64,000 nucleotides of DNA, taken from assembly GCA_031761405.1 (NCBI GenBank), contig JASEVX010000012.1:25601800-25665799 (forward strand), written 5' to 3'. The translations under genes and the position numbers were made by a program. Position 1 is the stretch's first letter. Each line of letters opens with the position of its first letter. Origin of the DNA: Serripes groenlandicus. Its lineage: Eukaryota > Mollusca > Bivalvia > Cardiida > Cardiidae. A model generated the notes under the pieces. It was not told the DNA's origin, ran no database searches, and saw only the letters and a list, made by a program, of their open reading frames with translations. Of the stretch, positions 21,601-32,191 are shown piece by piece.

Positions 21601-23359
21601 CGGTCGGTGGAGACCGGTGATAGATTTGTCAGCCCTGAATCTATTAATACCGGTCGAGAAAGTCAAAATGGAGTCGGCCCGCTCCATCAGAATGGCTATT
21701 CGGAAGGACGACTGGGCGGTCTCGTAGACCTCACAGACGCCTATTACCACATTCCGATCGGTTCCTCGTCGAGGAAATACCTTCGGTTTGTGGTAAATGG
21801 AGAAGTGTACCAAGTCAGGGCACTTCCCTTCGGCCTCAAGTCCGCACCTCGAGTATTCACGAAGATTATAAATGCTGTGGGAGCCTTTCTACGAATGAAC
21901 GGGCCCCAGCTTCTTCAATACTTCGACGACTGGCTACTCCACAGAGCAGATCGTTTAATTCTCCTTCACGATCTGTCTCTAGCCTGGCGGACCATTCTGC
22001 GATTGGGCCTTATTCCCAATACGCAGAAGTCGGACTTAGTTCCGTCAAAGAGGTTTACATTCGTAGGGATGACCTTTCTCACCGACCTAGCGGTGATTCG
22101 GGTCCCTTCGGACAGAATCGATTCTCTTTTCCGGAAGATCAGACTCACTCTGGACCAGGCTATGGTAACAGCCCGGTCCATGCTGTCACTTCTGGGGTCC
22201 CTGAGTGCAGCAGCCGACCTAGTCAGTCTAGGCAGGCTCCACATGCGGCCCCTTCAGTATCTTTTTCTGTACCGGTGGCGTCCGTCTGTGGACTCACTGG
22301 AACAGGAGATAGCTCTGACGGATTTCTTCAAGTCACACCTTCGGTGGTGGCTGGATCCGTTAATCTATCTACAAGGGGTGCCCTTGATCACATCACCTCC
22401 GGATCTGTACCTTGTTACAGATGCCAGTGCTGTGGGTTGCGGAGCTCATTAGAGCCACAGGGCCTAACATCCCAGGGCATGTGGACAGCGGAGGAACGTT
22501 GTTTGCACATAAACAACTTAGAATTGAGAGCAGTCCTGCTAGCTCTCAAACAGTTCTCTGCCTCCGTTGCGAACACAACTGTTTTATTGTCGACGGACAA
22601 TACTACTGTTGTGTCCTACATTCGCAGGCAAGGAGGAACGCACTCCCATCTACTCTTTCTGGAGACATGGAAGTTACTCCTTTGGTGCCAGGCGACGTCG
22701 TTAGTAGTCTTAGTAAAACACGTCCCCGGCCATTTGAATGTCTTAGCGGACAGTCTATCCCGCCAAAACAAAGTTCTTCCGGCGGAATGGACACTGAATC
22801 AGAGTGTAGTAAACTCTGTATTCATGCGGATCGGGACACCACTGGTGGATCTTTTCGCCACCAGAGTCAACCATCGGCTGCCACTTTATGTGTCACCGAT
22901 GTACGATCCTGCAGCCTGGGCAGTGGACGCACTGACCCTCGATTGGGACCGTCTATTCGGGTACGCGTTTCCCCCGTTCATTCTGGTCCCGATCGTACTA
23001 CAAAAGGTTCTTCGTTCTCAACAGTGCATAATCCTGTTGATAGCGCCATTTGGCCCCAGAGGTCTTGGTTCAACGACCTCCTGGCCTGCCTGTCGGCACA
23101 ACCAGTACGTCTTCCTCTTCAAGACGACCTTCTGTTTCAGCAACCGGGGCGGCATCTTCATACCAACCCGGCAATGCTTCATCTTCACGCTTGGACATTA
23201 TCAAGCGATCGATCCGAGAGAGAAACTTTTCTCAAAAAGTTGCCTCTCGCATCGCTCAATCCAGAAGACGATCCACTAGAATCGTCTATGATTCCAAGTG
23301 GACAGTCTTCTCAGATTGGTGTCATGCTAGGTCGATCAATCCTGAGTGTCCCTATGTAG
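21599..23359 (+). pseudogene. DIRS reverse transcriptase-RNase H, frame-shifted
   Basis: RT motifs appear in order: RWRPVIDLS, then LTDAYYHIPI, LPFGLKSAP and the catalytic YFDDWL at about 21917-21934. RNase H follows with TDASAVGCGAH (to 22452), ELRAVLLAL, STDNTTVV and HVPGHLNVLADSLSR. A post-RNase H segment typical of DIRS elements, VDLFATRVNHRLPLY, comes next. One-base frame breaks lie near 21722 (between KDDWAVS and VDLTDAYY), near 22450 (GAH then LEPQG) and near 23050 (APF then WPQRSWF). The protein would copy the element RNA into DNA. As written here it cannot be made as one chain. Confidence 0.9.
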
Positions 23360-24252
23360 CTAGGATTGCCGATTTCTTTCTTTTTCTTTTTGAAGATAAA
23401 GATCTAGCTGTTAGCACAATAAAAGGTTATCGTTCAATGCTTTCGAATACGCTTAAGTTCAAAGGGGGAGAGAGTATTGGTGCTAATCCATTTCTCTCGG
23501 AACTTATGCGATCATTCGAACTAGATAAACCCGTTTGTAGGAGTTTAACTCCAAAATGGGATTTATCTTGCGTTCTTTGGTCTCTTACAAAGGCGCCGTA
23601 CGAACCTCTGTCTTCTGCTTCGTTAAAATTTTTAACTTACAAAACTGTCTTTCTTCTTGCCTTTGCGACCGCGCGTCGTAGAAGTGAGTTGCATGCGCTT
23701 TCAGTAGAAACCGGCTTTATCAGATTCAATGAATCTGATGGCTCGTTCACTCTACTTTGTCAGTCAGGTTTTTTAGCCAAGAACCAGTTACCTTCGGTCC
23801 TTCCTAAACCAATCACGGTTCCCAGTCTTTCTGCGAGCTGTGGTCCGTTGGATGCCGACAGACTTCTATGTCCCGTTAGAGCTCTTAAGCTTTACCTTAA
23901 GAGAGTTAAAGGGACAAGGGGCCGTAGGAAGAGGTTGTTTCTCCCTCTGATAGGATGTAAGGATATATCAGCGGCTTCTATTTTCCGCTGGATATCCTGT
24001 ACAATTAAATTAGCCTACACTAATCTTTCAGTTCGCGATCTCTCGTTTTTACGGATTCGTCCACATGAAATTAGAGCACTCTCCGCTAGTTGGGCCTTTT
24101 CCAACAATGTGCCTTTAGAGGATATTCTTCGTGCCGCGGTATGGAAATCTCAATCGACTTTTTCAAATTTCTACCTGCGATCTATGTCTAAGCAAACTGA
24201 AAATCTTCACTCTCTGGGGCCACTGGTGGCGTCTCAGCGAGTTATATGCTAA
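23050..24252 (+). CDS. DIRS tyrosine recombinase (YR), intact ORF of 400 aa
   Basis: An N-terminal core-binding region (about residues 85-190; YDSKWTVFSDWC, STIKGYRSMLSN) precedes a catalytic domain. The expected residues are visible: Arg in FATARRRSELHAL, His and Arg in RPHEIRALSASWA, Trp in AAVWKSQSTFSNF, and the nucleophile Tyr in FYLR near residue 375. It overlaps the end of the RT/RNase H region in another frame, as is usual in DIRS elements. The enzyme would join the circular intermediate to the target. The first about 65 residues may not belong to the protein, as several in-frame Met codons are possible starts. This is the only element frame without a break. Confidence 0.93.
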   Translation: MAPEVLVQRPPGLPVGTTSTSSSSRRPSVSATGAASSYQPGNASSSRLDIIKRSIRERNFSQKVASRIAQSRRRSTRIVYDSKWTVFSDWCHARSINPECPYVARIADFFLFLFEDKDLAVSTIKGYRSMLSNTLKFKGGESIGANPFLSELMRSFELDKPVCRSLTPKWDLSCVLWSLTKAPYEPLSSASLKFLTYKTVFLLAFATARRRSELHALSVETGFIRFNESDGSFTLLCQSGFLAKNQLPSVLPKPITVPSLSASCGPLDADRLLCPVRALKLYLKRVKGTRGRRKRLFLPLIGCKDISAASIFRWISCTIKLAYTNLSVRDLSFLRIRPHEIRALSASWAFSNNVPLEDILRAAVWKSQSTFSNFYLRSMSKQTENLHSLGPLVASQRVIC

Positions 24253-24437
24253 ATTACATATTAGACACAACAATAAAGTACTTAACGATTGAAATTTATC
24301 AATCCATTCTCCTACTTTCACAGGCTGTTGTGTCTCAGTACTAAGTAAATAAATTAAATAAAAATAACTACAATGTGCTGCATTACCTGTAGGACTAGAA
24401 GTGTTGGCAGATGCCTCCCGACCGATGCTGAAAAGTC

Positions 24438-24532
24438 ATCAGGTAATAAATGACTGGTAATGTATTTTTGACATAAAAATGAAGTTTTTAAAGTAAAACA
24501 TATTTTTATTAGAAAATACTTACCAGTCATTT
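24438..24532. repeat. DIRS internal complementary region (circle-junction template)
   Basis: 24438-24480 is the reverse complement of the extreme left end of the element, and 24481-24532 of the extreme right end. The join at 24480/24481 therefore marks the two outer boundaries and was used to set them at about 18223 and 24768. In the accepted DIRS model this segment aligns the ends for circularisation. Confidence 0.9.
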
Positions 24533-24579
24533 CATATTCCCGCCTCCCAACCCCGCGTCGTCAACCAACACTTACTTGA

Positions 24580-24727
24580 AAACTAAAAGTGACACGTTGA
24601 CATCGTGCGCCGGTATTTACCGGTGACCGTGTATATCACACAGGCGTGAGGGATACGCTAGGCGAGTTCTTTTTCTGGATGAATTAAGGGTTAGGAGATT
24701 ATATATCAGGTAATAAATGACTGGTAA
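24580..24727 (-). repeat. DIRS right inverted terminal repeat
   Basis: Inverted partner of 18243-18391. It is followed by 40 bp of unique right end (24728-24768) that the internal complementary region also copies. Confidence 0.95.
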
Positions 24728-24837
24728 GTATTTTCTAATAAAAATATGTTTTACTTTAAAAACTTCATGTTCAAAGTTGTCTGCTGCAAATTAGTTGTAT
24801 GTGGGAAAGGGGTAACATATCCAGGAAATCATGAAAC

Positions 24838-25052
24838 AAACGACAATTCTGCAGCAGACGACTTTGAACATATTTTGTCAAAAAGTGGAAAATCTCTATA
24901 ATTAAATGGATAACCTATGACAAAAAGTGGAAAACATTGTGTCAAAAGGAGAAATTGCACGTTTTGTGCAATTTCTCCTTTTGTCACTATGTTTTCAAAA
25001 AGCCGTCTGCTGTAGAGGCGTCCGAAAGCGTCTATATGAGGGAAAGGGTTAA
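24838..25052 (-). mobile_element. TTAA foldback MITE, left end truncated
   Basis: Ends ATGAGGGAAAGGGTTAA. It begins abruptly at ACGACAATTCTG, 22 bp after the DIRS-hosting MITE. Confidence 0.8.
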
Positions 25053-25336
25053 GCGAATTCAGGTTTTATAATTCTTTTTTATTTTCCCAACATGCAAAGT
25101 AACGGGTTGTAATTTGACATTATTTGCCGACTAATTATTCCTTCAACTTAAATGTATCATCCGGGTTTATCTGATACGATATTTATTGAGACAGCTGAAT
25201 TGACCAACATATTATCCCAGGAAAGAATGTAAAACATATGGAACATTGGCAATATGAGTTTGATACAAGTTTGAAATTATTGTGGTATACGTACTAGAAA
25301 TTGCTTGGCTTGAGCACCTTTTTACCAATATGTTTA

Positions 25337-25566
25337 TTAACCCTTTCCCTCATATAGACGCTTTTTGACGCCTCTGCAGCAGACGGCTGTTTGAAAACAT
25401 AGTGACAAAAGTAGAAATTGCACAAAACGTGCAATTTCTCCCTTTGCCACAATGTTTTCCACTTTTTGTCATAGGTTATCTATTCAATTATGGAGATTTT
25501 CTATGTTTTGACAAAATACGTTCAAAGTCGTCTGCTGCAGAATTGTCGTATGAGGGAAAGGGTTAA
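25337..25566 (+). mobile_element. TTAA foldback MITE, young subfamily
   Basis: TTAA at both ends. It is nearly identical to 16748-16977 and 62040-62269. The 40 bp after it (GTCTGCTGCAGATTTGTTGTATG) are the right end of another MITE, suggesting insertion into an older copy. Confidence 0.9.
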
Positions 25567-25689
25567 TGTGGTCTGCTGCAGATTTGTTGTATGTGGAAAA
25601 GGTATAAGGGTTTAATTAATTGATACAGCTACTCAAGAATGTGAGCATTATGGTGATGTAACTATTTCTGACTGACTTTAACTCTTTAC

Positions 25690-25965
25690 CAACGACAGTA
25701 AATATGGAAACTCTCTTTAAATGAAAGAATAATTATACAGATGGGAACATTGTTGCAAAATGAAACTTGCACATCATGAGCAACTTCTCCTTTTGCCAAT
25801 GATTTCAAACATCGTCTGTAGCAGAATCATCAGAAAGTAGAATTTTGCAGCAGATATTTGACTTTGAAAGCATCTGGTCTAAAGTATGGAAAAACTTTGA
25901 AAATGAAAGAATTATTATTGAACAGAGTTGTTTTCAAAAGTCGTCTGGGAAAACAATGACTCAAT
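25690..25965. mobile_element. Decayed MITE fragments
   Basis: TTGCACATCATGAGCAACTTC plus CATCGTCTGTAGCAG and GTTTTCAAAAGTCGTCTG fragments. Ends cannot be set. Confidence 0.4.
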
Positions 25966-25974
25966 TAACCCTTT

Positions 25975-26187
25975 CCCACATAAAGATGCGTCTGCAGCAG
26001 ACAACTATTGAAAAATTTGTGGTAAAAGGAGAAAATTCAAACATTGTAAGCAATTTATCCTTTTGCCATAATGGTTTTTAAAACCATCCAATAAATACAC
26101 TTTCATTTATTGAGATTTTCAATGTGATTTGCTATTTGTTTTCAATGTCATCTGCTGCAGATTTGTTGTAAATGGAAAAGTGTTATA
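25975..26187 (+). mobile_element. TTAA foldback MITE, old subfamily
   Basis: TTAACCCTTTCCCACATA left end. The right end has decayed to GGAAAAGTGTTA. Confidence 0.75.
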
Positions 26188-26294
26188 CCATTTATTTTCC
26201 TGTTTTTTTTTAAAAACATCTTCTTTTAAAACACAAGGAAAATATTTCAAACGTTTTAAAAAACCGGAAAAAAAGTATTGGGATTAAGTTAAAA

Positions 26295-27484
26295 ACAAGA
26301 GGGCCATGATGGCCCTATATCGCTCACCTGATTTAATAGAACTTCAATAGTTTTCAAAGTTTTTACTTTTTTTAGGCCAATACTTTTGGACAAGAAGATT
26401 TTTAAAGTTTTAACAATGCACATATAAGGAAAACAAGCTCCGCCCCCTGGCTGTCATGTTTTTCAACGGATTGGAAATATTTGTACAATCTTGGTAAATG
26501 GTGCCCCAAGGAACATTTGTGCAAAATAATTTTTAAATCGGGCCAGTTCTTTTGGACAAGAAGATTTTTAAAGTTTTAACAATGCACATATAAGGAAAAC
26601 TAGCTCCGCCCCCTGGCGGCCATGCTTTTCAACAGATCGGAAATATTTGAACAATCTTGGTTAAGGGTGCCCTAAGGAACATTTGTGCAAAATAATTTTC
26701 AAATTGGGCTATTACTTTTGACGAGAAGATTGTTAAAGTTTTAACAATGCACATATAAGGAAAACAAGCTCCGTCCCCTGGCGGCCATGTTTTTCAACGG
26801 ATCAAAAATATTTGAACAATCTTGGTAAAGGGTGCACCAAGGAACATTTGTGCAAAATTATTTTCAAATCGGCCCAGTACTTTTGGACAAGTAGATTTTT
26901 CAAAGTTTTAACAATGCACATATAAGGAAAACAGGCTCCGCCCCCTGGCGGCCATGTTTTTTAATGGATTGGAAATATTTGAACAATCTTGGTAAAGAGT
27001 GTCCCAAGGAACATTTGTGCAAAATAATTTTCAAATCGGGCCAGTACTTTTGGACAAGAAGATTTTTAAAGTTTTAACAATGCACATATAAGGAAAATAA
27101 GCTCCGCCCCCTGGCGGCAATGTTTTTCAACGGATCGGAAATATTTGAACAATCTTGGTAGAGGGTACCCCAAGGAACATTTGTGCAAAATAATTTTTAA
27201 ATTGGGCCAGTACTTTTGGACAAGAAGATTTTTTAAGATTTGGCAATTTTCCCCTTTTCTGATGCCGCAGCAACCAAAGTTCTACTTGGAATTAATTTCT
27301 TTGAACAACTTTGAAAGAGGATTACCTAAGGACCATTCCTGTGAAGTTATTTTGAAATCTGTTCATTGGTTTAGTAGGAGAAGTCATTTGTAGGAAATTG
27401 TTAACAGACGCCGACGACGACGACGACGGACGGTGAGTGATCACAAAAGCTCACCTTGCACTTCGTGCTTAGGTGAGCTAAAAA
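26295..27484 (+). mobile_element. Non-autonomous element, AACAAGAGGGCC family, second copy
   Basis: Same termini as the 11.5-13.1 kb element (GGGCCATGATGGCCC at 5', AGGTGAGCTAAAAAG at 3'). Its tandem core differs: five units of about 168 bp with ACAATGCACATATAAGG and GCTCCGCCCCCTGG. A unique block with TTTCCCCTTTTCTGATGCCGC and a (GAC)n run (27409-27434) lie before the 3' hairpin. Confidence 0.8.
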
Positions 27485-27734
27485 GAAAAGGTAAATTATA
27501 AGGAGTTACTTGTTTGAAATTGGTCTACCATTATAGGCATAACAGGTCTTCTATATCCTCAACTACATAATTATGTGCACCAAGACAATTTCATACAGTT
27601 TCATGACTCCAGGGTCCATACCATTTAACTTTTTCCTACATGCATATGCAATTTGAAAACATTGCAGTTAAAGGTGAACTAAACTGCTATCAATGCTTTC
27701 TGCTTAAAATTTGTCGTAAGTGATAAGGGCTTTT

Positions 27735-27919
27735 CCCTTTTTCAACACCTATAGACACATCGAAACATTATGACAAAAGGAGAAATTGCCCAAAAAGAGC
27801 AATTTCTCCTTTTGCAACAATCTTTTCAACTTTTTTCATTCAGTAAACCTTCATTTCTAGAGTACATGATGTAACCTTCGTCAGTGCTGCAGATTCAATG
27901 TATATGGAAAAGGGTTAAG
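27735..27919 (+). mobile_element. TTAA foldback MITE, shortened
   Basis: Retains a strong palindrome around AAAGGAGAAATTGC/GCAATTTCTCCTTT and ends GGAAAAGGGTTAA. Confidence 0.7.
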
Positions 27920-28047
27920 ATGTGCAAGACATGATAAAAATCTTTGATGGACAGATAGATGAACTCCAAAAAATTCAAAAAGGCAATACAAAACTGTATG
28001 TCAGTATTGTTAAATGTGAACCAGTTTCATGATCAAAGTTATTGTTA

Positions 28048-28275
28048 AAACCCTCAAATAGACGCTTACTCAACTGCCTCTGCATCAGACTACTTTTGAA
28101 AACAATGTTGCAGAAGGAGAAATTGCTCATGATAAGCAATTTCTCCTTTTGCCAAAATATTTTCCATTTCAGTAGTTATTATATACTTGCATTTGTAAAA
28201 CTTTTCCATATGTCTGCCTGAGTGTTCACATAGTTGTCTGCTGCAGATTGGTTGGATGTGCATGTGAAAGGGTTT
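28048..28275 (+). mobile_element. TTAA foldback MITE, diverged
   Basis: ATAGACGCTTACTCAACTGCC at left, CTGCTGCAGATTGGTTGGATG at right. Terminal TTAA lost on both sides. Confidence 0.7.
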
Positions 28276-28583
28276 ATGTCAAATATTCATTATTCATGAA
28301 TTAACACTTTCCGTGTCTGCAATTGGGAAAGGGTTAAAATAATCTTATGGCTATAGACGCTAGGTTTCTTTTCTGGAATTCAACATCGACAACATTACAA
28401 GGTTAAAGGATGGCTTCAGTTTTCTATGGAACGACATGGAAAATGCTGTTAAAAAAAGAAAAGAGAAATAGCCAACTTTCCCCCTTTACAGAACATTTGC
28501 GAAATAATCTGTCTTCAAAGGATGGGTTGCAAGGTGTATGCAAGTGCACCTTTGTTTATAGTTCATGCCAAGTTTATTTCCTT

Positions 28584-28803
28584 TTAACCCTTTCCCACAT
28601 ACAACAAGTCTAGAGGCGGAACAACTTCGAATATCTTGGCAAAAATATGGAAAATCTCTATTATTGAAGGTATATTTATAGAATAGAGCTGAAAATCTAA
28701 GTGCCAAAATGACATATTACTCATTACAAATGAGCAGTTTCTCATTTCAATAAGCAACACTGTTGCTCATGTCAAAATAGGTCTGCATGCTGGAAAAAGT
28801 TAA
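28584..28803 (-). mobile_element. TTAA MITE, old subfamily, sharing its TTAA with the next copy
   Basis: Ends at the TTAA 28800-28803, which is also the first TTAA of 28800-29020. The two copies are therefore abutted with a single TTAA between them. Confidence 0.75.
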
Positions 28804-29020
28804 CCCTTTCCCTCATACGACAATTCTGCAGCAGACGACTTTTGTCCAAAAATAGGAAATCTCTATAATTGAATGGATAACCTATGACTAAAAGTGGAAA
28901 ACATTGTGTCAAAAGGAGAAATTGCACGTTTTGTGCAATTTCTTCTTTTGTCACTATGTTTTCAAAAAGCCTTCTGCTGCAGAGGCGTCAGAAAGCGTCT
29001 ATATGAGGGAAAAGGGTTAA
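28800..29020 (-). mobile_element. TTAA foldback MITE, young subfamily
   Basis: Centre TTGCACGTTTTGTGCAATTTC, right end ATGAGGGAAAAGGGTTAA with one extra A in the TIR. Confidence 0.88.
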
Positions 29021-29163
29021 AGGGATCAAAAAGGATACAAAGGGCCCACCATGGATGAGTGGGTGGGGTTGAAATTTGTAACTAATATCCCGAGATAACG
29101 GTTTCCATTGTTTTGCCCCTACAATGTTGTGGTTCAGATTAAGAAGGACTTGAAGACAATCCT

Positions 29164-29401
29164 TTAACCACCCTTTTCCCTCATACGACAATTCTGCAGC
29201 AGACGCCTCTGAACACATTTTGTCAAAAAATAGAAAATCTCTATAACTGATTGGATAACCTCATAATGACTAAAAGTGGAAAACATTGTGGCAAAAGGAA
29301 AAATTGCTCATTTTGAGCGATTTCTTCTTTTGCCACTATGTTTTCAAAAAGCCGTCTGCTGCAGAGGCGTCAGAAAGCGTCTATATGAGGGAAAGGGTTA
29401 A
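29164..29401 (-). mobile_element. TTAA foldback MITE
   Basis: Both TTAA present. The centre is TTGCTCATTTTGAGCGATTTC. Confidence 0.88.
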
Positions 29402-29427
29402 ACCATCATCATAGTGTATTCTTATTT

Positions 29428-29725
29428 CCCCCAATACAACAAACCTGCAGCAGAAGATCTTGAAAATATATTGGCAATTTTTATCATAAATAAAACAAGA
29501 GCACCGCGTACGGCACAGACGCTCGACTGATAGAAAACAGAAAAAAAGCTGAGCAAAAAACCTTAACCGGACGACCACGCCGCCGACGCCCATGCCAGGG
29601 TCATGACAATAGCTCTCGTTTTTTCAAAAGTCGAGCTAAAAAGAAATTATTGAATGGATTTGTAAACATTTTGGCTGAAGGAGAAATCGCTTATTACTTT
29701 TTCAAAAACCGTAAACTGCAATACC
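29428..29725 (-). mobile_element. TTAA MITE split by an AACAAGAGCACC element
   Basis: Left part with AACCTGCAGCAGAAGATCTTG. It resumes at 29643 with a GTAAACATTTTGGCTGAAGGAG-like right part. Confidence 0.55.
29494..29642 (+). mobile_element. Non-autonomous element, AACAAGAGCACC family
   Basis: A compact 149-bp element. The 5' AACAAGAG is followed by a CACCGCGTACGGC hairpin and GACGCTCGACTGA. The 3' end AAAAGTCGAGCTAAAA has an outer arm complementary to GCTCGACT. A GACG/CCGACGCC run sits in the middle. A second copy lies at 50192-50367. Confidence 0.8.
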
Positions 29726-30108
29726 ATTTCCCACCTGCAGAAGCATTCTGACATTAGCATTAGATATTTGGAACCGGGCATCCAGGATTTGATCCCCAGT
29801 GGCGGCAGTCATCGTGGAGCACTCCCCATTGGCAAGGTAAATTTCCTAAGCCCAAGTTACTGGTGTGTTTACCCAGAAAGCATGAATAAATGAAATGTCG
29901 CCATGAAGAAGACTTGTGACGCCTCTGCAGAAGACAACATTGTGGGAATATAGTAAATTGCTCATGTCACAAGCAATTTCTTGTTAGGCCATAATGTTTT
30001 CAACTTTATTCAATGATTGTTATTTCAATTAAAAAGATTTTTCATTTTTTTACCTACATATTTTCAAAGTTTTCTGCTGCAGATTTGTTGGACCCGGGAA
30101 AGAGATAG
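29724..30108 (+). mobile_element. Decayed TTAA MITE carrying a truncated SINE
   Basis: MITE ends at about 29724 (TTTCCCACCTGCAG) and 30106 (GGGAAAGAGA). Between about 29762 and 29908 lies plus-strand SINE sequence with GGCATCCAGGATTTGATCCCC and TTTACCCAGAAAGCATGAATAA. Confidence 0.6.
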
Positions 30109-30132
30109 CTTAAATAATGTTGGATATGACAT

Positions 30133-30160
30133 TAAAAAAAAAAAAAAAAAAAAAAAAAAA
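30133..30160 (+). repeat. Poly(A) run
   Basis: About 28 A between unrelated sequences. Possibly the tail of a retroposed fragment, but no body is recognisable upstream. Confidence 0.8.
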
Positions 30161-30197
30161 TGCTGCAGTTGTACATAATGTTGTTAAAGAGTAACCT

Positions 30198-30424
30198 TTA
30201 ACCCTTTCCCTCATATGACAATTCTGCAGCAGATGACTTTGAACATATTTTGTCAAAAAATAGAACATCTCTATAATTGAATGGATAACCTATGATTAAA
30301 AGTGGAAAACATTGTGCAAGGAGACATTGCTCGTTCTGAGCAATTTCTTCTTTTGTCACTATGTTTTCAAAAAGCCGTCTGCTGCAGAGGCGTCAGAAAG
30401 CGTCTATATGAGGGAAAGGGTTAA
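30198..30424 (-). mobile_element. TTAA foldback MITE
   Basis: Both TTAA present. The left arm is shortened (TTGTGCAAGGAGACATTGC), so the hairpin has a small deletion. Confidence 0.88.
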
Positions 30425-30677
30425 CAATATATAGTTACACAAAAAACTCTATCTGACTGTCATCAGAGCTTACTACAATGACAATTATCCAAAACAAGAA
30501 ATCTGATATTTCCAACTTCTCATGTTTCTAAACAATATTGTAACTCTAATATGAGAAAAAACATCTTGAAATTTAAACTTAATCCTGTTTCATTGCATGA
30601 TCTACTAACTTCTGGGCCTTCTAGATTTCTTCAAAATTTTAAAAACCACAATTCAGTCACATCATACATGTGATTTG

Positions 30678-31075
30678 AATGGTGTTTTACAATGCTTGCA
30701 ACAATTTTTTCGTTATATCACGACATTTCCTGGGTAGTTTCTAGTACTATACTGGTTCATTTATCCTGACACAGAAGCAAGTCAGCCGTAGAATAGATTG
30801 ATTGATTGGGATGTAACACCTTTTTCAACAATTTTTCAGTCATATCACGATTGCCAGTTCACCTACTCATGTGTTTCATGGCTTTCTCACACCTGAGTAC
30901 TCCACACACCATTTTTTCCAAGCATATGGCTGCTGTTCCACATGTACTGTTAGCCCATAGGTGGTAGACGAATGATGCTTGTCACAGTGACTTTTTGTCA
31001 AACGTCAGAAGGAATGTAGGCCGAGCTGGGGTTCGAACTCACAACCCCTGGTTTGTCAGCCATAGAAAGGAGGAA
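30678..31075 (-). repeat. Two adjoining tRNA-derived SINE fragments
   Basis: 30678-30792 carries GTTATATCACGACATTTCCTGG, the 3' body of the tRNA-Ser-like SINE. 30796-31075 is another SINE with TCATATCACGATTGCC and, near 31035, the minus-strand B box GAGTTCGAACCCC in GGGGTTCGAACTC. Confidence 0.65.
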
Positions 31076-31146
31076 TTTTTAGCCTCTACTACCATTTTTA
31101 AAGTCTTTGGTATGACCTGGCTGAGGATCGAACACATGATTTACCA

Positions 31147-31692
31147 CACCAGAGGCGATTTTACATGTTGTACAGTGCTAGATTTGCATGTATTACTTGA
31201 TAATATTGACCTGTACCACTATAGACCACAGAGACAGTTTTACATGTTGTACAGTGTTAGATTTGCATGTATTACTTGATAATATTGACCTGTACCACTA
31301 TAGACCACAGAGGCAGTTTTACATGTTGTACAGTGCTAGATTTGCATGTATTACTTGATAATATTGACCTGTACCACTATAGACCACAGAGGCAGTTTTA
31401 CATGTTACAGTGTTAGATTTGCATGTACAACTAGATAATACTGACCTGTACCACTATAGACCACAATGGCCGTTTTACATGTTGTACAGTGTTCTAAGAT
31501 TTGCATGTATTACTTGATAATATTGACCAGTACCATTATAGACCACAGAGACAGTTTTACATGTTGTACAGTGCTAGATTTGCATGTATTACTTGATAAT
31601 ATTGACCTGTACCATCTAGACCACAGAGGCAGTTTTACATGTTGTACAGAGTTTGATTTGAATGTATTACTTGATAATATTGACCTGATCCT
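31147..31692 (+). repeat. 79-bp tandem repeat, about seven units
   Basis: The unit contains GACCTGTACCACTATAGACC and TACATGTTGTACAGTG. CTGTACC recurs at 31211, 31290 and 31369, giving a period of 79 bp. Later units have small indels. Open frames inside it arise because 79 is not a multiple of 3 and have no coding support. Confidence 0.92.
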
Positions 31693-32191
31693 GACCATTT
31701 GAGCAAAAAGATATATATCTAAAAGTATTGAATAAGATATAAGATATGTATACTAATAAAGGGTAAAAGATAAAAGAAAAAACATCAAAGTTACAATCAG
31801 TGCCCAGATCAATAATGTCTTTTCGCTAAATACACCCCTGGATGAGATTTTCAACACCAGGTTAAAGTATAATGAAAATAAATTACATATTATAACAACA
31901 TTAACCTAAGGCCCGTCAACAACAGGTAATCTGCTGCAGGGGCATCAAAGTTATCTACCTAAGGGAGAAGATTTCGATCAACAGACAATACGAACTGCGT
32001 CAGGCAAAATGCACTCTAATGTTACGTGTTTGAAAAATGAAGAGTTGGCAGCATTTTGTACTATAGTGATCTTGTGAGTAATAACTATATTCACCTTTGA
32101 AGCCGAAGATCAGGATTCAATTTCCATTTAGGTCACTTGTTTGGTGCTAAAGTAACATCAGTGTCGGGATGAAAAATACCGGTAATACTCG
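31693..32191. other. Unassigned AT-rich DNA
   Basis: No gene, repeat family or RNA recognised. The fragment CTGCTGCAGGGGCATC near 31932 is a probable MITE remnant. Confidence 0.4.

Larger units (their letters stand above)
18223..24768 (+). mobile_element. DIRS-type tyrosine-recombinase retrotransposon, about 6.5 kb
   Basis: Order: left inverted terminal repeat, leader, gag-like region, RT, RNase H, YR, internal complementary region, right inverted terminal repeat. The recombinase in place of an integrase, inverted rather than direct terminal repeats, and an internal region complementary to both ends define the DIRS order. Such elements replicate through a circular DNA intermediate and integrate without target-site duplication, which fits the clean junctions with the host MITE. 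Several reading frames are broken, so this copy is probably not autonomous. Confidence 0.95.
18037..24815 (+). mobile_element. TTAA MITE that hosts the DIRS element
   Basis: The left part runs from TTAACCCTTTCCC (18037) to TTTTGACAAAATAT (about 18222). The right part resumes at about 24769 with GTTCAAAGTTGTCTGCTGC and ends GGGAAAGGGGTAA. Together they match an ordinary MITE copy, so the DIRS element entered it afterwards without an obvious target duplication. Confidence 0.85.

Noticed and set aside
22412..23050. Plus-strand ORF starting MLQMPVLWVAEL
   Set aside because: Out of frame with the RNase H motifs over this part. Only its last part (after about 23050) follows the true element frame, because of a frameshift.
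30995..31702. ORFs with HVVQCxDLHVLLDNIDLYH repeats
   Set aside because: Products of the 79-bp tandem array; all frames change from unit to unit and no start or family supports coding.
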